NCBI GenBank assembly: GCA_942490645.1
Contig: CALNXN010000007.1
Coordinates: forward strand, 62,001 to 126,000
Direction: 5' to 3'
Length of the DNA stretch: 64,000 nt
Origin: CALNXN01 sp942490645
GTDB taxonomy: Bacteria; Pseudomonadota; Alphaproteobacteria; Rhodobacterales; Rhodobacteraceae
This document shows, piece by piece, positions 16,427-25,388 of the stretch. The position numbers and the translations under genes were made by a program. The notes under the pieces are model-generated. The model saw only the letters and a list, made by a program, of their open reading frames with translations, was not told the origin of the DNA and ran no database searches. The first letter of the stretch is position 1. Every line of letters begins with the position of its first letter.

Positions 16427-18966
16427 TTGGAGCCCCGGATGCGGGTCAACATTTCGGTGGTGTCGCGGCTCAGATCCGGGGTGGCAAGGATGCGGTCAAG
16501 CTGGGCCGCGATCAGCGCCTGTCTGCCGGCGTCATAGCGTGTCCAGGTCTGGAAGGCAGAGCACATGCGCGCTGTTGTCTGGGGGTTGACCGGATCGAGC
16601 TTGATCAGCCAGTCCGCCAGCAGCGCATATCCGCTGCCATCCTTGGCGTGAAACCCTGCGTGATGCATGCTGAGCGCTCCAAGCGTGGCGCGAAAACGGT
16701 TGGGGTTTTTCCAGTTGAAATCAGGGTGCGTCGTCAGGGCTTGTGCAGCAGCGGCGGCATCGGTGGGGTCAGCTTCGATAACTTGGAGGCCGAACCATTT
16801 GTCCATCACCAAACGGTCGTCTTTCCATTGTGTTTCAAAGGCTTCCAGTGCGGTCTTGCCGCGTTTGGCGCGGATCAGATTGGCCAGAGCGGCCAGTTGC
16901 TGGGTCATGTTGTCCGCACTGTCGAATTGCGCCTGAGCCTGCGCGCCACCATCGCTGCGCGTGAGCAGTGACAGGACCGCATTTGCCAAGGACCGTTGCC
17001 CGGATTGTTCGGCGTTGGGTTGGTACGCTGCGGTGACTTGATGGGCTTCGTAAAGGGGCTGCAGCAGGTCGTCTAGATGGGCCGCCAAAGCGTCGCGCAT
17101 GGCTTCTGTGGCCGCATAGATGGCATCGGGATCGGGCGTGGCGCCCACATCATGCAGGGCCGTGGCCAACTCGGATTGGCTGGGCAGGGCTAGCACCAAG
17201 GCACGGAAGGCCGGATCGAGCGTATCGTCCCGTAACACGGTTTTGATACCATCAAGATAGGCCGCATCGGCGGAGGCACCGGACTTTATCATCGTCAAAA
17301 GGCTGTCGCGCGCCAGTGTGCGTGCCGCTTCCCATCGGTTGAACGGGTCGGTGTCATGCGCCAGCAAGAACGCATGATCGGCGCTGTGATCCAACACAAC
17401 AGGCGCGGAAAAGCCACGCAATATCGATGGGATAGGGCGCGAAGCTAATCCTTCAAAGGTAAAGCTCTGGGTGGCCTGTGTCATCTCCAGGATCTGCGTT
17501 GGGTGCGTTTCGTCGCCGTTGGGGTTCAACAACCCGACCGCAATGGGGATCACCATCGGCTGCGGGTCTGGTGTGGTGGCGGATGCAGGCAAGTTTTGCG
17601 TGAAGGTCAGCGTGTAAGTCCCTGCATTCCAGTCTTCTTCCACGCTCAGACGCGGCGTGCCAGCCTGCGAATACCAACGTTTGAACTGTGCCAGATCACG
17701 GCCTGTGCTGTCCTCAAACACCTTGATCCAGTCTTCGATGGTGCAGGCCTGCCCGTCGTGACGCTCAAAATAGAGGTCGAGCGCCTTCGTATAGGCCTCC
17801 GCCCCGACAAGCGTGCGCAGCATGCCAATGACCTCAGCACCTTTTTCATAAACGGTCGCGGTGTAGAAGTTGTTGATTTCCTGAAAGCTTTCGGGCCGGA
17901 CCGGATGAGCGAGCGGCCCTTGATCCTCGGCAAACTGACGCCCGCGCAGATCGATCACATCGCTGATACGCTTGACGGCGGCAGAGCGCATATCGGAGGT
18001 GAACTGGCTGTCGCGATACACGGTCAGCCCTTCCTTGAGGCACAGTTGAAACCAGTCGCGGCAGGTGATCCGGTTGCCTGTCCAGTTGTGGAAATACTCA
18101 TGCGCGATGATTGCCTCGATCCGCTCGAAGTTCATATCCGTCGAGGTTTCGGGCGAGGCGAGGACGGCGGAGGAGTTGAAGATGTTCAGCCCCTTGTTTT
18201 CCATCGCCCCCATGTTGAAATCATCCACGGCGACGATGTTGAAGATATCCAGATCATATTCGCGACCGTAAACGTCCTCGTCCCACTTCATCGAATCCTT
18301 GAGCGCCTGCATGCCAAAGGCGCATTTGCCCTCGTCACCGGGCCGGACATAGAGATTGAGCGCAACCTCGCGCCCGGATTTGGTGGTGAACGCTCCGGGA
18401 TGCGCGACCAGATCGCCGGCCACCAGCGCAAAGAGATAGGCGGGCTTGGGCCAGGGATCGTGCCATTCGGCGTGACCCTGCGCGACTGTCACCGGGTTGC
18501 CATTGGACAAAAGCACCGGATGTGGGCCGTTGATGGCGACGGTGAAAGTGCTCATCACATCGGGGCGGTCCGGATAATAGGTGATCTTGCGAAAGCCTTC
18601 GGCCTCGCATTGGGTGCAATACATGCCAGAGGACAGATAAAGCCCCTCAAGGGCGGTGTTGCCTTGGGGGTCGATCTCGACCTCGGCCTCCCAGACAAAG
18701 GGCTGCGCCGGCACGGAAACCGTCAGCCCTTCTTCCGTGATGTCTGGTTCAACCGGTGCCCCGTCGATCTTGGCCGAGATCAGCTTCAGGTTTTCGCCGT
18801 GCAGGAACAGCGTGCCATCTGAGTCCGGTTTAGGCACGAAGGCCACGCGCGATGTGACCCGCGTTGCTGTTGGGTCCAGATCAAAGGTGAGGTGAACGGA
18901 TGTCACATCAAAAGGGAAGGCGGTGTAATCGCTGAGGTAGATCGTGGTGGGGGCGGCGTCACGCAT
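16423..18966 (-). CDS. pepN: Aminopeptidase N
   Basis: An 847-residue M1 zinc metallopeptidase that removes N-terminal residues from peptides in the cytoplasm. The zinc motif HEYFHNWTGNR (H289, E290, H293) with the third ligand glutamate in LCLKEGLTVYRD is present, as is the substrate-anchoring GAMENKGLNIFN. Length and the N-terminal TIYLSDYTAFPFDV match proteobacterial PepN. It is the first gene of an operon with the SDR and the small membrane protein. Confidence 0.97.
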   Translation of the reverse strand: MRDAAPTTIYLSDYTAFPFDVTSVHLTFDLDPTATRVTSRVAFVPKPDSDGTLFLHGENLKLISAKIDGAPVEPDITEEGLTVSVPAQPFVWEAEVEIDPQGNTALEGLYLSSGMYCTQCEAEGFRKITYYPDRPDVMSTFTVAINGPHPVLLSNGNPVTVAQGHAEWHDPWPKPAYLFALVAGDLVAHPGAFTTKSGREVALNLYVRPGDEGKCAFGMQALKDSMKWDEDVYGREYDLDIFNIVAVDDFNMGAMENKGLNIFNSSAVLASPETSTDMNFERIEAIIAHEYFHNWTGNRITCRDWFQLCLKEGLTVYRDSQFTSDMRSAAVKRISDVIDLRGRQFAEDQGPLAHPVRPESFQEINNFYTATVYEKGAEVIGMLRTLVGAEAYTKALDLYFERHDGQACTIEDWIKVFEDSTGRDLAQFKRWYSQAGTPRLSVEEDWNAGTYTLTFTQNLPASATTPDPQPMVIPIAVGLLNPNGDETHPTQILEMTQATQSFTFEGLASRPIPSILRGFSAPVVLDHSADHAFLLAHDTDPFNRWEAARTLARDSLLTMIKSGASADAAYLDGIKTVLRDDTLDPAFRALVLALPSQSELATALHDVGATPDPDAIYAATEAMRDALAAHLDDLLQPLYEAHQVTAAYQPNAEQSGQRSLANAVLSLLTRSDGGAQAQAQFDSADNMTQQLAALANLIRAKRGKTALEAFETQWKDDRLVMDKWFGLQVIEADPTDAAAAAQALTTHPDFNWKNPNRFRATLGALSMHHAGFHAKDGSGYALLADWLIKLDPVNPQTTARMCSAFQTWTRYDAGRQALIAAQLDRILATPDLSRDTTEMLTRIRGSK

Positions 18967-19059
18967 GAGAGGCTTTCGGGTTGAGTTGACGAATGAGGTT
19001 TGAAAGGCACGTTAGGGCGGGCGCGAAGGCGCTGCAAGCGGGCAAAGGGAGGACGCAAG

Positions 19060-19215
19060 GTGGCAGGCAAGACAAGACGTAAAAGCGATCTGCCCAGCAA
19101 AACCTGTGCCACCTGTGGACGCCCCTTCGTATGGCGCAAGAAATGGGAGCGTGTCTGGACGGAGGTGCGCTATTGTTCGGAGCGGTGCCGACGTGAGCGG
19201 GTGCGCGCGGAGTGA
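19060..19215 (+). CDS. DUF2256 small zinc-ribbon-like protein
   Basis: A 51-residue basic protein. Four cysteines in two C-x2-C / C-x3-C pairs (KTCATCGRPFVWRKKW and YCSERCRRER) form a probable zinc knuckle; this is the DUF2256 pattern. The GTG at 19060 is chosen because GGGAGG lies eight bases upstream and the protein then begins MAGKTRRKSD, as in relatives. It is divergent from pepN, with 93 bases between the two starts. DUF2256 genes often neighbour photolyases elsewhere; none is here. Function unknown. Confidence 0.8.
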   Translation: MAGKTRRKSDLPSKTCATCGRPFVWRKKWERVWTEVRYCSERCRRERVRAE

Positions 19216-19537
19216 TTCCAGTTTTCCCTGTCTTTGATCTGCGGCTAAACGCATCGGCTGATTTTTTGATCGCACGGACCTGACGTCGATAGGTGGTGCG
19301 CCAGCCTGATGTCTCGGATCAAGTAATCTGGCCAGCATCCTGAAGGGAGCGAAATGCATCCGATGCTTTGGCAGACAGCGACGCACTGGCCCGCGAAATT
19401 CGCGGCCCCGGCGGGTAGCGACAGTGCCTTTTTCCCGAATGGCACTGGGTTATGAGCCGGGGTCTTGTTGCCTATCGGAAACTTTCGTTCTAATCGGGGC
19501 GCGGATACGACGGTATGCAACAAGAAGGAACGTCTGG
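19216..19537. other. Intergenic leader upstream of glcB
   Basis: About 320 bases without a supportable gene. Open frames here are short and lack ribosome-binding sites. The region before glcB is likely to hold its promoter, but I could not pick a convincing -35/-10 pair or terminator. AAGGAA at 19525-19530 is the glcB ribosome-binding site. Confidence 0.5.
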
Positions 19538-21676
19538 ATGACACAGCGTGTAGAACGCAGCGGTATGCAGGTTGCCGCAGAATTGGCGACATTTATCGAA
19601 GAGGCGGCCCTGCCGGGCACCGATGTGAGTGCGAGCACGTTTTGGGACGGTTTGAGCACGCTGGCGCATGAGTTCGGCCCACGCAATCAGGCCCTTTTGG
19701 ACAAGCGCGAGACGATCCAGAGCCAGATTGACGCATGGCATCGTGCGCATAAGGGACCACGCGATCATGAGGCCTACAAGGCGTTTCTGAGCGAGATTGG
19801 CTATCTGCTGCCCGAAGGCGATGATTTCGAGATTGAGACCGAGAACGTCGACCCCGAGATCGCGACGGTGCCGGGACCACAGTTGGTGGTGCCGATCACC
19901 AATGCGCGCTACGCGCTGAACGCAGCCAATGCGCGCTGGGGCAGCCTGTATGACGGGTTTTATGGAACGGACGCGATGGGATCAGCCCCGCCCAAGGGTG
20001 GTTATGATCAGGGCCGCGGTGCACGGGTCGTGGCGCGCGCGCGAGTGTTTCTGGACGAGGCGTTCCCGATCGAGCGCACGAGCCACGCGGATGTGCAGCG
20101 TTACTACGTGTCGGGCGGTGCGCTGCTGATTGACGATCAGCCCTTGGTGCAGCCCGAGAAATTCATTGGCTACAAGGGTCATCCCAAAGCGCCGTCTGCC
20201 GTGTTGTTGCGCAACAACGGGTTGCATGTGGAACTGGTGTTTGACCGCACCCACCCCATCGGCAGCCGTGATCAGGCCGGGCTGGCTGATGTGGTGATGG
20301 AAAGTGCGGTGTCGGCGATCATGGATTGCGAGGATTCCGTGGCCTGCGTGGATGCCGAAGACAAGGTCGTGGCCTATGCCAACTGGCTGGGCCTGATGAA
20401 GGGCGATCTGAGCGAGACCTTCGAGAAAGCAGGTCAAAACGTGACGCGGGCGCTGAATGCCGACCGGATTTATACTGGGCCAAAGGGCGGCGAGGTCGTC
20501 ATCAAGGGCCGCGCGCTGATGCTGGTGCGCAATGTGGGCCACTTGATGCGCAACCCCGCCATTCTGGACCGCGACGGTGCGGAAGTGTTCGAAGGGTTGA
20601 TGGATGCGATGATCACCACGGTGATCGCGATGCATGATCTGTCGCGCGAGAGCGGCAATTCGGTCAAGGGATCGGTCTATGTGGTCAAACCCAAGATGCA
20701 CGGACCCGAAGAGGTGGCATTCGCGGATGAGATCTTCTCCTTTGTAGAGAAAACGCTGGGTCTGCCGCAAAACACCGTAAAGCTGGGGATCATGGACGAA
20801 GAGCGCCGCACTTCGGTGAACCTGAAGTCGTGCATTCGCGCAGCGCGGTCGCGTGTGGCCTTTATCAACACCGGATTTCTGGATCGCACAGGCGATGAAA
20901 TACACACGTCGATGGAGGCCGGGCCATTCAGCCGCAAGGATTTCATCAAACGCAAGGCGTGGATCGGCGGGTATGAAAACCAGAACGTGGATATTGGGCT
21001 GGAGTGCGGGCTGAGTGGCAAGGCGCAGATCGGCAAGGGCATGTGGGCCATGCCCGATATGATGGCCGCGATGCTGGAGCAGAAAATCGAGCACCCCAAG
21101 TCGGGCGCGAACTGTGCTTGGGTGCCGAGCCCGACGGCGGCGACGCTGCACGCGCTGCATTATCACCGGGTCGATGTTTTCGCGGTGCAGGAAAAGCTGC
21201 GTGCCGGTGGGCGGCGCGCCTTTGTCGACACGGTGCTGGATATTCCGCTGGCGACCTATCAGGCGTGGACGGACGCCCAGAAAATGCGTGAAGTGGAAAA
21301 CAACGCGCAGGGCATTCTGGGTTATGTTGTGCGCTGGATCGATCAGGGTGTGGGCTGTTCCAAGGTGCCTGATCTCAACAACGTGGGGCTTATGGAAGAC
21401 CGTGCGACTTGCCGGATTTCGGCGCAGCATATTGCCAATTGGTTGCATCATGGAGTGGTCACCCGCGATCAGGTGATGGGTGCGATGCAGAAGATGGCGG
21501 CTGTGGTGGATACACAGAACGCGGGTGATCCGCTCTACCGGGCGATGGCGCCGGGCTTTGACGGGATCGCGTTCAAGGCCGCGTGCGAGTTGGTCTTTGA
21601 GGGGCGAGTGCAGCCGTCGGGCTATACAGAGCCTGTGTTGCACGCGCGCCGTTTGGAGTTGAAGGCGGCGAGCTAA
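19538..21676 (+). CDS. glcB: Malate synthase G
   Basis: A 712-residue monomeric malate synthase of the G type, condensing glyoxylate and acetyl-CoA to malate. Family signatures include the N-terminal MTQRVERSGMQVA, MDCEDSVACVDAEDK, the MRNPAILDRDG stretch, GIMDEERRTSVNL with metal/glyoxylate-binding glutamate, and WAMPDMMAAMLEQK near the C-terminal third. The start at 19538 fits family N-termini and has AAGGAA eight bases upstream; an upstream extension is not family-like. It is followed by a hairpin and a GlcG-like gene, as in glycolate utilisation clusters, although the glycolate oxidase genes are not in the window. No isocitrate lyase is nearby, as expected in organisms using the ethylmalonyl-CoA pathway, where malate synthase acts on glyoxylate from that cycle. 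Confidence 0.97.
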   Translation: MTQRVERSGMQVAAELATFIEEAALPGTDVSASTFWDGLSTLAHEFGPRNQALLDKRETIQSQIDAWHRAHKGPRDHEAYKAFLSEIGYLLPEGDDFEIETENVDPEIATVPGPQLVVPITNARYALNAANARWGSLYDGFYGTDAMGSAPPKGGYDQGRGARVVARARVFLDEAFPIERTSHADVQRYYVSGGALLIDDQPLVQPEKFIGYKGHPKAPSAVLLRNNGLHVELVFDRTHPIGSRDQAGLADVVMESAVSAIMDCEDSVACVDAEDKVVAYANWLGLMKGDLSETFEKAGQNVTRALNADRIYTGPKGGEVVIKGRALMLVRNVGHLMRNPAILDRDGAEVFEGLMDAMITTVIAMHDLSRESGNSVKGSVYVVKPKMHGPEEVAFADEIFSFVEKTLGLPQNTVKLGIMDEERRTSVNLKSCIRAARSRVAFINTGFLDRTGDEIHTSMEAGPFSRKDFIKRKAWIGGYENQNVDIGLECGLSGKAQIGKGMWAMPDMMAAMLEQKIEHPKSGANCAWVPSPTAATLHALHYHRVDVFAVQEKLRAGGRRAFVDTVLDIPLATYQAWTDAQKMREVENNAQGILGYVVRWIDQGVGCSKVPDLNNVGLMEDRATCRISAQHIANWLHHGVVTRDQVMGAMQKMAAVVDTQNAGDPLYRAMAPGFDGIAFKAACELVFEGRVQPSGYTEPVLHARRLELKAAS

Positions 21677-21696
21677 GTCGAGGATGTCGGGCGACG

Positions 21697-21717
21697 CCGG
21701 GGGTTTCACACCCCCGG
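21697..21717. other. Hairpin between glcB and glcG
   Basis: CCGGGGGT-TTCAC-ACCCCCGG forms a perfect 8-bp GC stem with a 5-base loop, 20 bases after glcB. It is followed by GGACCCCCGTGAGGTATTT and then the glcG ribosome-binding site. From memory, similar 'ACCCCCGGACCCCC...GGTATTT' strings recur between genes in Rhodobacterales, so this may be one copy of a dispersed intergenic element. It can act as a terminator or an mRNA 3'-end stabiliser. Confidence 0.6.
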
Positions 21718-21758
21718 ACCCCCGTGAGGTATTTAGAGCGAAAGGAAGAGGAAAACAC

Positions 21759-22184
21759 ATGGCAGTTTCATTGAGAAAAGCACGTACGATTATCCGCAAG
21801 ACACTTGAAAAGGGCCGGGAGATGGAGCTCAAACCACTGTCCGTGGTGGTCTTGGATGCGGGTGGTCATGTTCAGGCGTTTGAGCGCGAGGATGGTGCGT
21901 CACCGGGGCGTTTTGCGATTGCGCAGGGCAAAGCCTACGGCGCGGTCATGCTGGGGATGGCGGGCACGGCGCAGATGGCGCGGGCAGAGGCGCAGGCCTA
22001 TTTCATGACGTCGGTGAATGGTCTGTTTGGCGGGCAGGTCGTTCCGGTTCCGGGCGGTGTCTTGTTGCGCGACAAGAAGGGTGCGGTGATTGGGGCCGTC
22101 GGCGTCACGGGTGACACATCCGACAATGACGCCACCGCCGCGATGGCGGGTATTGAGGCGGCCGGGCTGACCGGGGAGGTGTGA
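21759..22184 (+). CDS. GlcG/HbpS family heme-binding-like protein
   Basis: A 141-residue protein of the GlcG/HbpS/PduO-C family. The signature LSVVVLDAGGHVQAFEREDGASPG is followed by FAIAQGKAYGAV and VPVPGGVLLRDKKGAVIGAVGVTGDTSDNDA, all characteristic. Family members bind heme or act as accessory proteins in glycolate use; the role in glyoxylate metabolism is inferred from its place behind glcB. The start ATG at 21759 has AAGGAAGAGG just upstream. Confidence 0.85.
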   Translation: MAVSLRKARTIIRKTLEKGREMELKPLSVVVLDAGGHVQAFEREDGASPGRFAIAQGKAYGAVMLGMAGTAQMARAEAQAYFMTSVNGLFGGQVVPVPGGVLLRDKKGAVIGAVGVTGDTSDNDATAAMAGIEAAGLTGEV

Positions 22185-22328
22185 TCCCGGGCGGCCAGCG
22201 CTTCGCCTGAAATTTCATCGTGCGAGGTGAGTTTGCGTTAATCTGCACAGCCCAGTCTGCGCGTACGGGCTGTTAACCTGAAGCGACTATGTTAAAAGCG
22301 CATAGAATTTGTGTGCTGAGAGGCTGAC

Positions 22329-23105
22329 ATGACGCGACCGGTGATCGGGATCATAGGCAACAGTTATCTGCTGAATGAGCAGTATCCGGTGCATGCCGGA
22401 GGAACGATGAATACGCAGGCGATCACGCAGGTGTCCGGCTGCATGCCGATGCTGGTGCCCGCCGACCCCGCGTATGTTTCAGTGGAAGAGTTGATGCAGG
22501 TCTGCGACGGCTTTCTGTTCACTGGCGGGCGTCCCAATGTGCACCCGGAGGAGTATGGAGAGGCAGAGACGGAAGCGCATGGTGCGTTTGACCGGGCACG
22601 CGATGCGATTGCCTTGCCGCTGATCCGAGCCTGCGTTGAACGGGGGCAGCCGTTCTTGGGCATTTGCCGTGGGTTTCAGGAAGTGAACGTCGCGATGGGT
22701 GGTTCGCTCTATCCGGAGATCCGTGATCTGCCGGGGCGGATGAACCACCGGATGCCGCCTGATGGCACGCTGGAAGAGAAATTCGAATTGCGCCATGCGG
22801 TCAGCTTTACCGAAGGCGGTGTGTTTCACCGGCTGATGGGGGCACAGGAAGTCATGACCAACACGCTGCACGGGCAGGGCATCAAGACGCCGGGCGCTGG
22901 GATTGTCATGGACGGGCATGCCCCCGATGGTACGCCCGAAGCGATCTATGTCGATGGCGCGCCGGGGTTCACACTGTCGGTGCAGTGGCACCCGGAGTGG
23001 GACGCAGCCAATGATCCGGTGTCGCGCCCTCTGTTTGCTGCATTCGGCGATGCGGCGCGGGGTTGGGCGGCACAGCGGAGGGCGTCACCTGCGCGTGTGG
23101 CCTGA
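22329..23105 (+). CDS. Class I glutamine amidotransferase, gamma-glutamyl-GABA hydrolase (PuuD) type
   Basis: A 258-residue peptidase C26-type hydrolase. The nucleophile cysteine is in FLGICRGFQE (about residue 115). Catalytic histidine and glutamate are in SVQWHPEWD (about residue 220). The N-terminal VIGIIGNSYLLNEQYPVHAGG is typical of the PuuD family. These enzymes cleave gamma-glutamyl amides such as gamma-glutamyl-GABA from putrescine breakdown. No puuABC genes are visible, so the physiological substrate is open. The upstream 140 bases hold no gene. Confidence 0.85.
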   Translation: MTRPVIGIIGNSYLLNEQYPVHAGGTMNTQAITQVSGCMPMLVPADPAYVSVEELMQVCDGFLFTGGRPNVHPEEYGEAETEAHGAFDRARDAIALPLIRACVERGQPFLGICRGFQEVNVAMGGSLYPEIRDLPGRMNHRMPPDGTLEEKFELRHAVSFTEGGVFHRLMGAQEVMTNTLHGQGIKTPGAGIVMDGHAPDGTPEAIYVDGAPGFTLSVQWHPEWDAANDPVSRPLFAAFGDAARGWAAQRRASPARVA

Positions 23106-23195
23106 AATACCCGGACAAGTCTGCGACGCGCGCCACCAAATGCCGCATGTGATACGATTGCAGCACAGAACACATCGCCTTAAAGAGCGTTCCTT

Positions 23196-23645
23196 ATGAA
23201 ATGGATAGATATGCCCCCGGTTTGGCTCGCGCTTTTCGCGGCCCTGGCTTGGGTTCAGGCACAGTATTTCAGCTTTGGGCTGAGCCTTGCGTCCGGTGTG
23301 ACGTTCCTGCTGGGTGGGTTGCTGATCGGCGGCGGGATCGTCCTGATCCTGATGGCCGCGATCGAGTTTCGCAAACACAAGACCACCATCATCCCGCATG
23401 AGTTACCAGAGCGCATTATCCAGTCGGGCGTCTTCTCCAAATCCCGCAATCCGATCTATTTGGGCGATGCCCTGATTCTGGCCGGCCTGTGCCTGCGGTG
23501 GGATGCGATATTGGCGCTTGTTCTGGTACCGGTCTTTGTGTGGATCATCGAAAAGCGGTTCATCGTGCCCGAAGAAAACCGCATGCGTCGTCAGTTCAGG
23601 GCGGAATATGCGCGCTACGAACAAAAAGTGCGCAGGTGGGTGTAG
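23196..23645 (+). CDS. Isoprenylcysteine methyltransferase-like (ICMT/PEMT) membrane protein
   Basis: A 149-residue membrane protein with about four hydrophobic segments. The C-terminal half has the conserved PEMT/ICMT core: SGVFSKSRNPIYLGDALILAG (RNPxY) and later E-x2-F-x-Y-x2-Y-x3-VRRW (EYARYEQKVRRW). Bacterial members methylate unknown lipids or proteins with S-adenosylmethionine; there is no evidence for isoprenylcysteine as the substrate. It precedes pntA by 155 bases, which contain a promoter candidate, so pntAB is probably transcribed separately. Confidence 0.8.
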   Translation: MKWIDMPPVWLALFAALAWVQAQYFSFGLSLASGVTFLLGGLLIGGGIVLILMAAIEFRKHKTTIIPHELPERIIQSGVFSKSRNPIYLGDALILAGLCLRWDAILALVLVPVFVWIIEKRFIVPEENRMRRQFRAEYARYEQKVRRWV

Positions 23646-23693
23646 CTTCTTTGCACTTATTGCGTGGCGGATTGAATGCGCGGCTTGTACCTT

Positions 23694-23726
23694 TTGCAAC
23701 TGCAAGGTAGTGGACTTCGATACAAT
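23694..23726 (+). promoter_or_regulatory. Candidate pntAB promoter with inverted repeat at the -35 position
   Basis: TTGCA-AC-TGCAA (23694-23705) is a perfect 5-bp inverted repeat. It is followed by TACAAT at 23721-23726, a five-of-six match to the -10 consensus. No good -35 lies at 17 bases, and the repeat occupies that place, as in activator-dependent promoters. Predicted transcription would start near 23733, about 68 bases before the pntA start. Visual evidence only. Confidence 0.4.
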
Positions 23727-23800
23727 CGGCTCCATTTGCCATCACTCTAATGCCCGGCATGCGTCGGGCAAGAACACCACATCTGGACGGGGGATCGAAA

Positions 23801-25375
23801 TTGAAGATCGGAACACCGAAAGAGACATTTGCCGGGGAACGTCGCGTTGCGATGACGCCCGACAGTGCCGCGCAACTGCAAAAGCTGGGCCACACCTGCG
23901 TGATCGAAGCCGGAGCGGGCGCTGAGGCAGGATTTTCCGATGCCGACTACAAGGCGGCGGGTGTGGAGGTCGTCAAGACCGCAGCGGCCCTTTGGAAGGC
24001 GGCCGATATTGTCGCCAAGGTGCGCGTCCCCTCCGATCCGGAGATGAAACGCCTGCGCGAAGGGCAGACGTTGATTTCCTTCTTCAGCCCTGTGGCAGAC
24101 GAAGCCAAGATGGAAGCGGCGGCCAAAAAAGGGGCGACCGTGATCGCGATGGAGATGATCCCCCGGATCAGCCGCGCACAAAAAATGGATGCTCTCAGCT
24201 CCATGGCGAATATCGCGGGCTACCGTGCGGTGATCGAGGCAGGCAACAACTTTGGCCGCTTCTTTACCGGGCAGATCACAGCCGCGGGCAAGGTGCCACC
24301 AGCCAAGGTGCTGGTTGTCGGTGCTGGTGTTGCAGGTCTGGCCGCCATCGGCACGTCGACCTCTCTGGGGGCGATCACCTATGCGTTCGACGTGCGGCCC
24401 GAAGTGGCCGAGCAGGTCGAATCGATGGGTGCTGAATTCGTCTATCTCGATTTTGAAGAAGAACAGCAGGACGGTTCCGCATCGGGCGGCTACGCGTCGG
24501 TATCTTCACCGGAATTCCGCGAGGCGCAACTGGCCAAGTTCCGCGAACTTGCGCCAGAGGTCGACATCGTGATCACCACGGCGCTGATCCCGAACCGCGA
24601 AGCACCCGAGCTTTGGACCGAGGACATGGTTAAATCCATGAAACCCGGCTCCGTGATCGTCGATCTGGCGGCGGAAAAGGGCGGCAACTGCAAGCTGACC
24701 GTGATGGATGAAAAGATCGTCACCGACAATGGCGTGACGATCATCGGCTATACCGATTTCCCAAGCCGGATGGCGACGCAGGCCTCGACGCTTTACGCAA
24801 CGAACATCCGCCATCTGATGACCGACCTGACGCCTGAAAAGGATGGGGTGGTCAATCACGATATGGAAGACGACGTGATCCGGGGTGCGACGATTGCCCA
24901 TGACACGGCCGTGACGTTCCCGCCGCCGCCGCCCAAGGTGGCCGCGATTGCGGCCGCACCCAAGAAAGAGGCGGCCAAAGAGCTGACATCAGAGGAAAAA
25001 CGCGCGCAGGAAGTCGCGGCGTTCAAGACCCAGACCCGCAATCAGGTCGGACTGCTGGCCATTGGTGCAGCATTGCTTCTGGCCGTGGGCCTTGTGGCTC
25101 CTGCCAGCTTCATGCAGCATTTTATCGTCTTCGTTTTGTCGGTCTTCATCGGGTTCCAGGTGATCTGGAACGTGGCGCACAGCCTGCACACACCGCTGAT
25201 GGCCGTGACCAACGCGATTTCGTCGATCATCATTCTGGGGGCCTTGATCCAGATCGGGTCCAGTTCGCTGCTGATCACGCTGTTGTCGGCGCTGGCCATT
25301 TTCATGGCGGCGATCAACATTTTTGGCGGCTTCCTCGTGACACGGCGCATGCTCGCCATGTTCCAGAAATCGTAA
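23801..25375 (+). CDS. pntA: NAD(P) transhydrogenase subunit alpha
   Basis: A 524-residue PntA of the proton-translocating transhydrogenase that reduces NADP+ with NADH using the proton gradient. The N-terminal MKIGTPKETFAGERRVAMTPDS (first residue encoded by TTG at 23801), the RQLEREDQD-loop-like region KxxGATVIAMEMIPRISRAQKMDALSS, and the NAD-binding VLVVGAGVAGLAA are present. The C-terminal ~110 residues carry about four membrane helices after a Pro/Ala-rich linker. The TTG start is supported because PntA proteins begin MKIGxPKE; any ATG start would add a non-homologous extension. It is followed 13 bases later by pntB. Confidence 0.96.
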   Translation: MKIGTPKETFAGERRVAMTPDSAAQLQKLGHTCVIEAGAGAEAGFSDADYKAAGVEVVKTAAALWKAADIVAKVRVPSDPEMKRLREGQTLISFFSPVADEAKMEAAAKKGATVIAMEMIPRISRAQKMDALSSMANIAGYRAVIEAGNNFGRFFTGQITAAGKVPPAKVLVVGAGVAGLAAIGTSTSLGAITYAFDVRPEVAEQVESMGAEFVYLDFEEEQQDGSASGGYASVSSPEFREAQLAKFRELAPEVDIVITTALIPNREAPELWTEDMVKSMKPGSVIVDLAAEKGGNCKLTVMDEKIVTDNGVTIIGYTDFPSRMATQASTLYATNIRHLMTDLTPEKDGVVNHDMEDDVIRGATIAHDTAVTFPPPPPKVAAIAAAPKKEAAKELTSEEKRAQEVAAFKTQTRNQVGLLAIGAALLLAVGLVAPASFMQHFIVFVLSVFIGFQVIWNVAHSLHTPLMAVTNAISSIIILGALIQIGSSSLLITLLSALAIFMAAINIFGGFLVTRRMLAMFQKS

Positions 25376-25388
25376 GGGGTAGGGACCA

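Noticed and set aside
19982..21832. A 616-codon minus-strand open frame across glcB
   Set aside because: Antisense shadow of glcB, which has full family signatures.
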